Shown piece after piece: positions 34,178 through 43,543 of a stretch of 64,000 nt of DNA. Under the pieces are notes generated by a model, which saw only the letters and a list, made by a program, of their open reading frames with translations, ran no database searches and was not told the DNA's origin. Source of the DNA: Akkermansia muciniphila (GTDB taxonomy: Bacteria > Verrucomicrobiota > Kiritimatiellia > RFP12 > JAAYNR01). Numbering within the stretch: position 1 is the stretch's first letter; every line of letters starts with the position of its first letter. The stretch spans positions 1 to 64,000 of the forward strand of contig CAMBQN010000009.1 of assembly GCA_945870025.1 (NCBI GenBank). Reading direction: 5' to 3'. The position numbers and the translations under genes were made by a program.

Positions 34178-34615
34178 CTAGGGAGTTCCTGTTCTGGATT
34201 TTGCGAGCGTCAGCAGGGAGAACTTCGGGAAGCCGGCATCACGAACCGCATCCATGACGGCCACGACATCCTGATAAGGAACCGCCTTGTCAATCTGGAT
34301 GTCGACCGGTTGTTTCGCCGCCGGCCCGGACATTTGCTTCAGGGCTTCGCCGAGCTTGTCAAGTGACGTCATTACCTGGGAATTCAGGGTGATCTCGGGT
34401 TGCGCGTCTTTCATCCGGTACGTGATCACCAATCGTTCTTCGTTGGCCGACTTGACGCCGCTGGTCGAATCCGGCAACTGCAGCTCGATCTGCGTCGGTT
34501 TGGTAATGCTGGACGACAGAACGAAAAACACGAGCAGTTGGAAGATGACATCCATCATCGGCGTCATGTTGATGGAGTCGTTCTCCGGTATTTCGTGCCG
34601 CTTGAGCTTAGCCAT
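34178..34615 (-). CDS. ExbD/TolR-family protein
   Basis: This 145-aa protein has one N-terminal transmembrane helix (residues 19-38) carrying the conserved proton-path aspartate, Asp22 in NMTPMMDVIFQLLVFF. A periplasmic domain follows, ending VDIQIDKAVPYQDVVAVMDA, the usual ExbD/TolR fold. It overlaps the ExbB gene by 8 nt and abuts the FHA protein gene. ExbD works with an ExbB pentamer to convert the proton gradient into force on an energy-transducing partner. Confidence 0.92.
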   Translation of the reverse strand: MAKLKRHEIPENDSINMTPMMDVIFQLLVFFVLSSSITKPTQIELQLPDSTSGVKSANEERLVITYRMKDAQPEITLNSQVMTSLDKLGEALKQMSGPAAKQPVDIQIDKAVPYQDVVAVMDAVRDAGFPKFSLLTLAKSRTGTP

Positions 34616-35252
34616 GGTTGCTCACCGCCCTCCCACGCCGGCCCAGCCATTCCTTGATTTCCGCTAGGTAGATATCGAGCAGATGCAGTATCTGGTTGGT
34701 TTCCTTGCGAATATACTCCAGAGCAATCAGGACGGGAATTGCAATGAGGAGTCCCGCCACGGTGGTGATGAGCGCCTGGTAGATACCGCTGGCCAGATTC
34801 CGAGGATCGGTCGCGGCTGTACGTTCGATCGCGATGAAGGCCACCACGAGTCCCCAGACGGTGCCCAAGATGCCCAGCAGGGGCGCGATCTGGGACATGT
34901 TGACCAACCACCCGCGCGACTTCTCGATGGAAACCATCTCGGACAGGATCACCTTTTCCGTGGCCGCCTCAATATCGCTCTCGCCATCCTTGATCCTCTG
35001 AAGCCCCTCCCCGATCACGCGCCCGATCATTCCCTTGGTACGCGCGGCCAGAATGATCGCTTGATCCAGCGAGTTGTCCTTGAGCGCCGAGCGCAACTCG
35101 AAATGGAACTTATCTCCGTTGATCTTGTTCCGGCGGAGGTAGATCAGACGCTCGATGAAGAGGGCGATGGCAATCAGCGCCACCACCCCGAGTGGAATCA
35201 TGAAAATACCGCCCTTGACGCACATATCGATGGTGTTTGCTATCCAGCTCAT
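34608..35252 (-). CDS. ExbB/TolQ/MotA-family proton channel
   Basis: This 214-aa protein has three transmembrane segments: about 15-34 (IFMIPLGVVALIAIALFIER), 118-142 (LLGILGTVWGLVVAFIA) and 161-180 (ALITTVAGLLIAIPVLIALEY). The G-T-V-x-G and T-T-x-A-G-L motifs are those of the MotA/TolQ/ExbB family. It lies 3 nt after the TPR gene and overlaps exbD, so TPR-ExbB-ExbD-FHA is one operon. It forms the inner-membrane stator channel. Confidence 0.93.
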   Translation of the reverse strand: MSWIANTIDMCVKGGIFMIPLGVVALIAIALFIERLIYLRRNKINGDKFHFELRSALKDNSLDQAIILAARTKGMIGRVIGEGLQRIKDGESDIEAATEKVILSEMVSIEKSRGWLVNMSQIAPLLGILGTVWGLVVAFIAIERTAATDPRNLASGIYQALITTVAGLLIAIPVLIALEYIRKETNQILHLLDIYLAEIKEWLGRRGRAVSNHG

Positions 35253-35255
35253 GCT

Positions 35256-37907
35256 CTATTCTCCTTGGGGTGCTTTTACTTTCTGGGCCGCCAGTTCCCG
35301 CCACTTGGCGGAACCCGGCGAGGTCCCAGCAGACTTGATTACCTCGTTCCATTTGCTCACCGCTGTCGTCTTGTCGCCCAGCGCGGCATAGCATTCCGCC
35401 GCGCGGCAGCCCGCGGCATCGGGCCATTCGTTGTAGGGATAGGCGGCGAGCACGGTCTCGTAAGACGCCAGCGCATCGGCGTAGCTGCCGGCCAGCCGGT
35501 CGGCTTCACCCCGGAAGAAATGAATCATGGCGGGGGCGAGCGTGGAACCGAAGGTCTTGGGCGGCAGGGCCGCCTCGTTGGCCGCCAGGTCCGCAGCCAG
35601 TTTGTCAGCCCATTTCTTGAGGTCGGTCTTCTTGTCGTTGGAGGCCAGCCACTGCAGAAGGAGGGACCCCGACGCATAGTAGCGCGGACCGTTCGGAGCG
35701 TAGTCTTTCATCAACGCTTCGAGCCGCGTGCGCACGCTGTCCGAGGCGCTGGCCGCAGCGGTTGTCCTGGCCAGCACAGCGACGGCGGCCTCGAAGGCGC
35801 CGCCGGGTACGTTCGTGCCCAGTTGGGACAACCAGTAGGAGAGACCCTGGTCCCCCGAACCCGCCTGGAGCCGGGCCTTGGCCAGGCTGGCGTCGAGCGC
35901 GGCAGCGTAGGCCTCCGGCAGGGCCTTTCTGTCCTTGTCCGCCACGGCATACCATTTCACGGTCTCCGTCCAGTTCGTCGCGCGTTCGTAGCTGACGGCA
36001 GCCTCGTAGGCGTAAGCCGGCACATCCTTGAAAGACTCGTGCAACGCCCCGTACTGGGCGGCGGCTCCCGGAAAATCGCCGGCATTGAAAAGCGCACGGG
36101 CCCAGGTTTCGCGGCTGTCGCGCGCCAGCTTGGCCTCGCCCCCCAGGAGCGGGCAGGCGGCTTCGAACTGGATGCGGGATCCGGCGAAATCGCCGTTGGC
36201 GAAGAGCGCTTTCGCCAGTTGCTCGCGCAGCTCGCCCTCCTTCTCAACCTTGCCGCCGGCCAGGATACGCTTCCAGATCTCGGCCGCGTTCTTGTAATCG
36301 CCCTTGGCCGCGTAAATCTGCCCCAGCAGACGAAGCCCCTTGTCAAGAAGACCGGGATTCGGCTTCGCCTGCTCCAACGCCTGTAACGTTTTGATGGCCT
36401 CGTCGTTTTCCTTCTGTTTGACCGCGACCACGGCGCTGTTATACAGCGCTTCGTGATAGGCTTCGGCGCCGAGCGTCTTCCTCGCGCTGGCTCCGGCCAG
36501 GAGATCCTTGAAGAGCGCGCGGGCCTTCGCGTAGTCCTCTTTCTGGAGGGCGGCGTTGGCAATCTCCAGCCGCGCCCGCGGCGCCTCGGCGCTGCCAGGC
36601 TGACGCACCAGGAATTCCTCGAGCAGCTTCAGCCCCTCATCCAGGCGTTTGGCCTTCTTCAGGGCTGCAAAATAAATTTGGGCCGCCGCGCCTTCGCGGG
36701 GCGTGCCTTGAAGAAGCGGATAATCGTCCTTCATCGACGGCAGCAACGCAGCCTCATCGGACGCCTGGGCCAGGCCGAAAACCTTGAGATAAAGCACTTC
36801 GGGAAGCTTGTCCTTCGGAAGATAGTCCCGCGTTTCGGCGATGACTTTTATCAGGCGGCGCGCGTCGCCGGAGTCGCTGGCCAGGCGAATCTTCAAAAGT
36901 GCGGCCTGCGCGAGAAGGTCCTGCTTCTCTCGGTCCGGCAGATTGCCGGCCTTCTCCATCACCTGCTGAAGAACCTTCTCGGCATCATTGGTGCGACCGC
37001 CGGCGAGCAGGCATTCGCTCAGAGCCAAGAGTGCCGCCGGCGGCGCAGGCGGATTCTTCATGTCCCGGACCGCCGCCTCAAGGGGGGCCGTGGCGTCCTT
37101 CAGCCGGTTCAACCTGATGAAGGACTGGGCAAGCGTAAAGCATGTGCGCGGATAGAGGTCGCTGCCGGCTGGCACCTTGATCGCCTCCTTCTCGACTTCG
37201 GCTGGCTTGTTCAGGGCCAGGAACGCCTCGGCGCGGACCATGGCCGCCATGTCTTCCTTGACTCCCGGAACGCCACCGACGGACAGGTCGAGCAGAGCCT
37301 GGTATTGTTCGGCGCGGTAGTAGAGATCGAAGAGCTTGACGGCCATTGCCGCCCGGTCGGCGCCCAGTGCCAGTGCCGCCTGGTAGGCCTTCAGCGCAGG
37401 CTTGATGTTGTTCCCGGCATAGAGCGCTTCGGCATACATCACGGCCGTGTTGCGCTTGTCGGCGGCTTCCAAGCTGTTCTTGTCGATCTTCTCATAGCGC
37501 TGGATGACCGCATCGAACTGCGCGGCCGCGTAGTCCATGTAAAGGACCGTCAGGCCCGCCTTGCGACATTCGGCGGCATGCGGGTACTTCTCAATCAGCG
37601 TGGCGTAAGCCTTGCGTGCATCGTCGGTCTTGCCGCCCTTCTCATAAGCCAGTCCCCGGGCATACTGGTACCGGGCGCGATGGGCTTCGGTAAGGTCCGG
37701 CAGGGCTTCCCGCTCGGCAATCTTCTTCAGCGCCGTTTCCCACTGTCCGGCGTTGTAGAGGGTGACAACCACATTGTACTGGGCCTCTTCCACATCCGCC
37801 GCGCGCGCCATCAAGCATGAACAAACGAAGATCACCGTCATCACACGGACTCCGACGACCCTTCGCAGCTTGCCCGGAATTTCTCTTTCATAAATCCGCA
37901 TACGCAT
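35256..37907 (-). CDS. Exported TPR-repeat protein
   Basis: This 883-aa protein has an N-terminal signal sequence (hydrophobic core VMTVIFVCSCLMARA). A start at 37841, preceded by GGAG, is an alternative to 37907. The rest is almost entirely helical tetratricopeptide-like repeats (ARYQYARGLAYEKGGKTDDA, AYAEALYAGN-type units). The last 120 residues (AYPYNEWPDAAGCRAAECYA) resemble the BamD/CpoB TPR style. It is the first gene of the ExbB-ExbD-FHA operon. In Tol-Pal systems a periplasmic TPR protein (CpoB) is also encoded with the motor. This one is far larger and may scaffold partners of the energised complex. Confidence 0.8.
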   Translation of the reverse strand: MRMRIYEREIPGKLRRVVGVRVMTVIFVCSCLMARAADVEEAQYNVVVTLYNAGQWETALKKIAEREALPDLTEAHRARYQYARGLAYEKGGKTDDARKAYATLIEKYPHAAECRKAGLTVLYMDYAAAQFDAVIQRYEKIDKNSLEAADKRNTAVMYAEALYAGNNIKPALKAYQAALALGADRAAMAVKLFDLYYRAEQYQALLDLSVGGVPGVKEDMAAMVRAEAFLALNKPAEVEKEAIKVPAGSDLYPRTCFTLAQSFIRLNRLKDATAPLEAAVRDMKNPPAPPAALLALSECLLAGGRTNDAEKVLQQVMEKAGNLPDREKQDLLAQAALLKIRLASDSGDARRLIKVIAETRDYLPKDKLPEVLYLKVFGLAQASDEAALLPSMKDDYPLLQGTPREGAAAQIYFAALKKAKRLDEGLKLLEEFLVRQPGSAEAPRARLEIANAALQKEDYAKARALFKDLLAGASARKTLGAEAYHEALYNSAVVAVKQKENDEAIKTLQALEQAKPNPGLLDKGLRLLGQIYAAKGDYKNAAEIWKRILAGGKVEKEGELREQLAKALFANGDFAGSRIQFEAACPLLGGEAKLARDSRETWARALFNAGDFPGAAAQYGALHESFKDVPAYAYEAAVSYERATNWTETVKWYAVADKDRKALPEAYAAALDASLAKARLQAGSGDQGLSYWLSQLGTNVPGGAFEAAVAVLARTTAAASASDSVRTRLEALMKDYAPNGPRYYASGSLLLQWLASNDKKTDLKKWADKLAADLAANEAALPPKTFGSTLAPAMIHFFRGEADRLAGSYADALASYETVLAAYPYNEWPDAAGCRAAECYAALGDKTTAVSKWNEVIKSAGTSPGSAKWRELAAQKVKAPQGE

Positions 37908-38287
37908 AGTGGCTTGCTATTAGCAGGAAGCGCGCCAACAGCACCGACCGTTCACCTTTTCATATAACAGTTTGAAACCCCGCCGATTCCGGGATACCTT
38001 TCCCTTCAGAGCCGGGACCTACGCATACAGGAATAGGCACTATCAGCGACCGGCAGCGTCTGGCGGTACTCGAAACAGCGAAGCATGGAGCCTTGTCGAT
38101 TACATGGGACAGACCCCCAGCAATTCCCTGACTACGACACCGATCCGGACCTCGCTTACGCGAACGAATAATCGTCTGCGATGGGGCAGGTGTATCTTTT
38201 TTCAGCCACAAAGACGCTGTTTGGCGGTGACTTACGTTCAGCCATTGCTACTTGACGTTTCATTCCGCTTCAGACAGACTCCTCTCC
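37908..38287. other. Intergenic spacer between divergent operons
   Basis: This is a 380-bp gap between the TPR gene (minus) and the GH28 gene (plus). It should hold both promoters, but none stands out. A frame ending FPDYDTDPDLAYANE-stop at about 38171 has no start and no family that I recognise. It could be another gene-end fossil, but this is weak. Confidence 0.4.
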
Positions 38288-39859
38288 ATGAATTCGCTAC
38301 TCCAGACCGTTTCCGGTTCGAACACCTTCAGTATTCGTGATTTTGGCGCCACGGGTGACGGCAAGGCCAAGGATACGGAGGCCGTTCAGCAAGCCATCGA
38401 TGCCTGCACCGCCGCTGGCGGGGGCCGCGTCTATTGCCCGCCCGGCACCTATCTGCTGGGCACCATGACCCTCAAGGACAACGTCGAGTTGTACTTGGAA
38501 GCCGGCTGCACGCTGCTGGCGTCGCCCGAGTTGACGGACTACGAGCCCAACTACCTGATCTACGCCAAGGATGCCCGCCAGATCGCGATTCGCGGGCGCG
38601 GGACGATTGACGGCAATGGGCGGAGTTTCTTGAGCCCCCCGTCGTTGCCGTCCCCGCGGGCCTGGATGCCGCGCGGACCGATCCCCAAACACCGGCCACG
38701 GGCGGTGGTGCACTTCATCGATTGCGTTCATGTCTGGATCACCGATGTTCTGTTTGTGGACGCCATGTTCTTCACCGTCTGGCCCCTGGGCTGCGACCAC
38801 GTGCGCATCCAGGGGATCACGATCCGCAGCAACCGGTTGTCGTGGAACGCCGACGGCGTGGACCCGGATTGCTGCCGCGATGTGCGCATCAGCGACTGCT
38901 ACATTGAAGCGGGTGACGATGCCATCGCCGTCAAGAGCGACAGCCATCGGCTGGGCCGCCAGAAGGCCTGCGAACAGATTGTCGTCACCAACTGTACGCT
39001 GATCAGCCCCATGTGCGGTATTCGCATCGGCTACGAGGGCGACAGCCCGATCCGCGATTGCACCTTCAGCAACCTCAACATCATCAACTCGCGGCGCGGG
39101 ATTTGCGTTCAGGTGGCGACGCACAGGCCATTTCCGGGTATGGCCTCCGCGTTTGAGGGCATCCTGATCGAGCACGGTCCCGCCATCGAGAATATCTCTT
39201 TCTCCAATATCAACTTGGACACGATGAAGGCTTTCTTCTTCTGGGTGGACCACGAGGCGTCGGCACCGGGGTGCATCCGCAATGTGAGCTTCTCCAACAT
39301 TTCGGGCTCAACTGAGCGCAGTTCCTACATCTGCGGCTCCCCGACCATCCCGTTGGAGGAGCTGCGCTTCAGCAATGTGCAGCTCACTGTCAACGGCGAA
39401 ACCGACGACCAGTATGCCCGCGTGGTACCGGATCCGTATGGTCACGATCAAGGACGCTGGGGCAATTGGGGAACCAAAGGCATACCGTGCGCTTTCTACT
39501 TTCGTTACGTCCGCGATCTCGATCTGCACGATGTCCGCGTGAAGTGGGGCCGTCTGGCAGGTCCGTGGATGGAAGCGATCCGCATGGAAAACGTCACGCG
39601 CTGCGATCTGAGCGGGTTGGTGGCGCGCCAGGCGCAGAGTTGTCCCGATGCCGCGGCTGTCCGCATGAACCACGTCCGCGATGTCTTGGTGCGCGGGTGC
39701 CGCGCCGAGGCGGGCACCGGCACCTTCCTTAGCGTGGAAGGCGCCGACAGCGCCGGCATCACGCTGGTCGGAAACGACTTCCAGCGCGCCGCGCGCGCCT
39801 GCCATTTTCACCCGGAAGTACCGCAGACAACTGTTGCGTTTGGGGACAGGATCGGGTAA
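38288..39859 (+). CDS. Glycoside hydrolase family 28 (polygalacturonase-like)
   Basis: This protein is about 523 aa from the ATG at 38288; an ATG at 38252 is possible. It is a right-handed beta-helix enzyme with the GH28 opening FSIRDFGATGDGKAKDTEAV and GGGRVYCPPGTYLLG. The catalytic aspartate motifs are NADGVDPD (near residue 190) and GDDAIAVKSD (near 210). An IRIGYEG segment and later SNINLDTMKAFF repeats complete the helix. GH28 enzymes cut pectic polysaccharides or related uronides. No signal peptide is seen, which suggests action on oligosaccharides inside the cell, or an unrecognised leader. It precedes a GH94 phosphorylase, forming a carbohydrate-use gene pair. Confidence 0.9.
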   Translation: MNSLLQTVSGSNTFSIRDFGATGDGKAKDTEAVQQAIDACTAAGGGRVYCPPGTYLLGTMTLKDNVELYLEAGCTLLASPELTDYEPNYLIYAKDARQIAIRGRGTIDGNGRSFLSPPSLPSPRAWMPRGPIPKHRPRAVVHFIDCVHVWITDVLFVDAMFFTVWPLGCDHVRIQGITIRSNRLSWNADGVDPDCCRDVRISDCYIEAGDDAIAVKSDSHRLGRQKACEQIVVTNCTLISPMCGIRIGYEGDSPIRDCTFSNLNIINSRRGICVQVATHRPFPGMASAFEGILIEHGPAIENISFSNINLDTMKAFFFWVDHEASAPGCIRNVSFSNISGSTERSSYICGSPTIPLEELRFSNVQLTVNGETDDQYARVVPDPYGHDQGRWGNWGTKGIPCAFYFRYVRDLDLHDVRVKWGRLAGPWMEAIRMENVTRCDLSGLVARQAQSCPDAAAVRMNHVRDVLVRGCRAEAGTGTFLSVEGADSAGITLVGNDFQRAARACHFHPEVPQTTVAFGDRIG

Positions 39860-39918
39860 TCTATTCGCCGCTTGAGCCCAGGCGGGTTCAGCTCCACACA
39901 GTTACGGGAGATAAACGA

Positions 39919-42381
39919 GTGAAATACGGTTATTTTGATACAGAGAAGAAGGAATATGTGATCCAGCGTCCGGACACGCCATTGCCCTGGATCAACTACT
40001 TGGGCACCCAGAATTTCTACGGTATGATCTCCAACTCCGGCGGCGGCTATTGCTTCATGACGGATGCCCGGAAAAGGCGTCTGACCCGCTATCGCTACAA
40101 CAACATCCCCATGGATTCCGGAGGACGTTACCTCTATGTCCGCGACGCGCAGACCGGCAAGTCCTGGGCGCCGGGCTGGATGCCGGTGAAGGCGGAGCTG
40201 GATGCTTACGAATGCCGTCATGGTCTGGGTTACACGACCATCACCGGAGAGAAGGACGGCGTCCGCGTCTCGACGCGCTATTTCGTCCCCTTCAACGAGA
40301 ACTGCGAAATCTGGGAGACCGACGTCACCAATACGGGGAAGCAAGAGAAGCGCATCTCCCTGTTCAGCTTCGTGGAGTTCTGCCTCTGGGAGGCGCTCAA
40401 TGACGCCACCAACCTGCAGCGGACGCTGAACCTGGGTGAGGTGGAGGTGGTCGGCAACACGATCTACCATGTTTCCGAATACCGCGAGCGGCGCAATCAT
40501 TTCGCCTATTTTGCGACGAGCGCGGACATCGCCGGCTTTGACACCGACTCCCAGAGTTTTCTCGGCGCGTACAACGGTTTCCACGAACCCCAGGTCGTGA
40601 CCGAGGGCAAGAGCCGCAACTCGATGGCCTGCGGGTGGAACCCCTGCGGTTCGCACGGCATCGAGATCACGCTGAAACCCGGCGAGACCCGGAAGATTAA
40701 CTTCATGCTGGGTTACGCGGAAAACCCCGAGGACGAGAAATTCAGCTCCCCCGGCGTGATCAACAAGAAGTATGTCGCGCCCACGATTGCCAAATACCTC
40801 GACCGCCGGAACTCGGAGGCGGCGTTCAAGGCTCTGGTTGCGGAATGGCAGGACCTGACCGGACGGTTCCAGGTGGAGACGCCGTATGCCAATCTGGACA
40901 TGATGGTCAACACGTGGAATCAGTATCAGTGCGTGACCACCTACAACATGGCGCGCTCCACGTCCTACTACGAGACGGGGATCGGACGCGGCATCGGCTA
41001 CCGCGATGCCTGTCAGGATTTGTACGGCGCGGTCCACATCATGCCGCCGGCGCGGTCGCGCGAGCGGATCCTCGAGCTGGCGGCGATCCAATGGCGCAAC
41101 GGCGCCACGTACCACCAGTACCAGCAGCTCGACAAGAAGGGCAACGCCACCATCGGCGTCGGCTTCAATGATGACCCGCTGTGGCTCATCCTGGGAACGG
41201 CCACCTACATCAAGGAGACCGGCGACTGGTCCATCCTGGAGGAGCAGGCCGCCTTTGACAACAATCCCAAGGACACCGCGACGCTCTACGAGCACTTGGT
41301 GATTTCGGTCAACCACATCATGGAGCATCGTGGTCCCCACAAGCTGCCGCTCGTGGGACGCGCGGATTGGAACGACTGCCTGAACCTGATCATGACCAGC
41401 ATCAAGCCCGGCGACACGTTCCAGGGCGATGCCACGCATGCGAGCCTCACGGACGCGATCGGCAGCGTGCCGGAAAGCCTGATGATCGCGGGGCAGTTCG
41501 TCTGGGCGGTGAGCGAGTTCATGCGCATGGCCCAGCATAAGAAAGACGCGAAGCACGCCACGATGGCCGCCGCCGCAGTCAAGGAAATGCAGGATGCAAT
41601 CATCGCCCACGGCTGGGACGGCGAGTGGTTTGTTCGCGCCTTTGACCGGTTCGGCAAGAAGATTGGCTCCAAGGAAAATGCGGAAGGGCAGATCTTTGCC
41701 GAGTCGCACGGGTGGATCGGCATGGCCTCGGTCGGTAAGGAAAACGGCATGCTGGCCAAGGCGTTGGACGCGGTCAAGCAGCGGCTCTTCTCGCGGCATG
41801 GCATCGTGCTGCAGCAGCCGGCGTACACGAAGTACAACTTCTATCTGGGCGAGATGACGTCCTATCCCCCGGGCGTCAAGGAAAACGGCGGCATCTTCTG
41901 TCAGCCCACCGGGTGGCTGACGATCGCCGAGTGTAACATCGGACGCGGCGACACGGCCATGGAGTACTACGCATCCATCTGCCCGGCCGAGCGGGAGGCC
42001 ATCAGCGACGTTCACCGGTGCGAACCCTATGTCTACTCGCAGATGATCGCGGGACCCGATTCCGCGCGCTTCGGCGAGGCCAAGAACTCGTGGCTGACGG
42101 GCACCGCCGCTTCGTCGTTCCTGGCCGTCTCGCAGTACATTCTGGGCATCAAGCCCGATTATGACGGCCTGCTGCTGGACCCGTGCGTCCCGAAGCAATG
42201 GGATGGCTTCCGCGTGCAGCGCAAGTTCCGCGGCGCGAGCTATGATATTCGAGTCACCAATCCCTCGCATGTGAGCAAGGGCGTGAAGCGGGTCACGGTG
42301 GACGGCCAGGAAATTGCCGGCAGTCTGCTGCCCGATTTCAAGGACGGCAAAACGCATCGGGTGGATGTGGTAATGGGATAG
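39919..42381 (+). CDS. GH94 glycoside phosphorylase
   Basis: This 820-aa protein starts at a GTG 8 nt after GGGAG. It has the GH94 (former GT36) layout: N-terminal beta-sandwich (NYLGTQNFYGMISNSGGGY), an (alpha/alpha)6 catalytic domain with conserved DWND (Asp483-Asp486 in GRADWNDCLN), and a C-terminal beta-domain ending VTVDGQEIAGSLLP. Enzymes of this family split cellobiose, cellodextrin, chitobiose or similar beta-glycosides with inorganic phosphate, giving a sugar 1-phosphate. The sequence looks cellobiose-phosphorylase-like, but the exact substrate needs subfamily comparison. It is cytoplasmic, with no signal peptide. Confidence 0.92.
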   Translation: MKYGYFDTEKKEYVIQRPDTPLPWINYLGTQNFYGMISNSGGGYCFMTDARKRRLTRYRYNNIPMDSGGRYLYVRDAQTGKSWAPGWMPVKAELDAYECRHGLGYTTITGEKDGVRVSTRYFVPFNENCEIWETDVTNTGKQEKRISLFSFVEFCLWEALNDATNLQRTLNLGEVEVVGNTIYHVSEYRERRNHFAYFATSADIAGFDTDSQSFLGAYNGFHEPQVVTEGKSRNSMACGWNPCGSHGIEITLKPGETRKINFMLGYAENPEDEKFSSPGVINKKYVAPTIAKYLDRRNSEAAFKALVAEWQDLTGRFQVETPYANLDMMVNTWNQYQCVTTYNMARSTSYYETGIGRGIGYRDACQDLYGAVHIMPPARSRERILELAAIQWRNGATYHQYQQLDKKGNATIGVGFNDDPLWLILGTATYIKETGDWSILEEQAAFDNNPKDTATLYEHLVISVNHIMEHRGPHKLPLVGRADWNDCLNLIMTSIKPGDTFQGDATHASLTDAIGSVPESLMIAGQFVWAVSEFMRMAQHKKDAKHATMAAAAVKEMQDAIIAHGWDGEWFVRAFDRFGKKIGSKENAEGQIFAESHGWIGMASVGKENGMLAKALDAVKQRLFSRHGIVLQQPAYTKYNFYLGEMTSYPPGVKENGGIFCQPTGWLTIAECNIGRGDTAMEYYASICPAEREAISDVHRCEPYVYSQMIAGPDSARFGEAKNSWLTGTAASSFLAVSQYILGIKPDYDGLLLDPCVPKQWDGFRVQRKFRGASYDIRVTNPSHVSKGVKRVTVDGQEIAGSLLPDFKDGKTHRVDVVMG

Positions 42382-42424
42382 GGACGTCCGCGCAATAGAG
42401 CTGGTGCGCTTGGGATTGGGGCCT

Positions 42425-42446
42425 GCCCGCAGGCAGCGCTGCGGGC
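42425..42446. terminator. GC-rich hairpin after the GH94 gene
   Basis: GCCCGCAG (42425-42432) pairs perfectly with CTGCGGGC (42439-42446) around a 6-nt loop and is followed by GGTTT. It lies between the GH94 and epimerase genes and may end or attenuate the first transcript. The T-run is short. Confidence 0.35.
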
Positions 42447-42467
42447 GGTTTCCGGGGGAGATGAATC

Positions 42468-43511
42468 ATGACCGAACGGGTTCTGATCACGGGCGGAAGC
42501 GGCTTTCTGGGCATCAATCTAGTCCGGCATCTCCTGAGCAAGGGCATCACGGACATTCGCGTGCTGGATGTGGCGCCCTTTGATTATCCGGAGAGTGGCC
42601 GCGTCACCTTCATGCCAGGCGACATCCGCGACCGGGCCGCGGTCGCGCGCGCGGTGGCCGGAGCCACGTGGGTCGTGCATACGGCTGCCGCGCTGCCGCT
42701 GTATTCCGAGGCGGACATCCTCTCCACCGACATTGACGGCACGCGCAATCTGCTGGAGGCGTCTCGTGCGGCCGGGGTGCAGCGATTCGTTCACATCTCC
42801 AGCACCGCAGTCTACGGCATCCCCGACCATCACCCGCTCCTAGAGACCGATCCAATGCAGGGGGTCGGCCCCTACGGCCGGGCCAAGATTGCCGCCGAGG
42901 AGGCGTGTTTGGAGTATCGGCGGCAGGGGATGTGCGTGCCGATCCTGCGGCCCAAGTCATTCATCGGTCCCGAGCGGCTCGGGGTCTTCGCCCTGTTCTA
43001 CGACTGGGCGCGCGACGGCCGCAATTTTCCCATGATCGGCAGCGGCAATAACCGCTATCAGTTGCTCGATGTGCAGGACCTGTGCGAGGCGATCGGACTC
43101 TGCCTGACGCGGGACACGGCGATCGTGAACGACACCTTCAACATCGGTGCCAAAGACTTCACCACGATGAAGCAGGATTACCAGGCGGTTTTGGACCGCG
43201 CCGGTTTCGGCAAGCGGATACTCGGTTTTCCTGCGCGCCCGATGATCTGGACGCTGCGTGTGCTGGAAGCGATGCACCTCTCGCCGCTTTACAAGTGGGT
43301 GTACGAAACGGCGTGTGAGGATTCGTTTGTGAGCATCGAGAAGGCCGAGCGGGTGCTGGGTTACGCGCCGATCTATTCCAATCGCGACGCGCTGGTGCGC
43401 AATTACGAATGGTATCTCAAAAATTATCAGACCTTCAAAAAGGCTGCGGGTGTCTCGCACCGGGTGCCGTGGAAACAGGGGATACTCGGCGTCGTCAAAC
43501 GGTTTTTCTAG
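42468..43511 (+). CDS. NAD-dependent epimerase/dehydratase (extended SDR)
   Basis: This is a 347-aa extended short-chain dehydrogenase/reductase. The Rossmann motif GGSGFLG lies at residues 8-14. The catalytic pair is Tyr136 and Lys140 in YGRAKIA, with HISSTAVYG before it. A GGGGGAGATGAATC leader precedes the ATG. The C-terminal part (FVSIEKAERVLGYAPIYSNR) is as in sugar-nucleotide epimerases and 3-beta-HSD-like enzymes. It probably acts on a nucleotide sugar or other hydroxylated substrate with NAD(P). The neighbourhood gives no firm substrate. Confidence 0.88.
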   Translation: MTERVLITGGSGFLGINLVRHLLSKGITDIRVLDVAPFDYPESGRVTFMPGDIRDRAAVARAVAGATWVVHTAAALPLYSEADILSTDIDGTRNLLEASRAAGVQRFVHISSTAVYGIPDHHPLLETDPMQGVGPYGRAKIAAEEACLEYRRQGMCVPILRPKSFIGPERLGVFALFYDWARDGRNFPMIGSGNNRYQLLDVQDLCEAIGLCLTRDTAIVNDTFNIGAKDFTTMKQDYQAVLDRAGFGKRILGFPARPMIWTLRVLEAMHLSPLYKWVYETACEDSFVSIEKAERVLGYAPIYSNRDALVRNYEWYLKNYQTFKKAAGVSHRVPWKQGILGVVKRFF

Positions 43512-43543
43512 GCGAGACGTGATGCAAAGAAAGCGAGTGATTC

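Noticed and set aside
39808-42357. 849-aa open frame on the minus strand
   Set aside because: It is the exact antisense of the GH94 gene, which has clear family motifs, and its own translation shows no domain. High GC at third codon positions keeps the antisense frame open.
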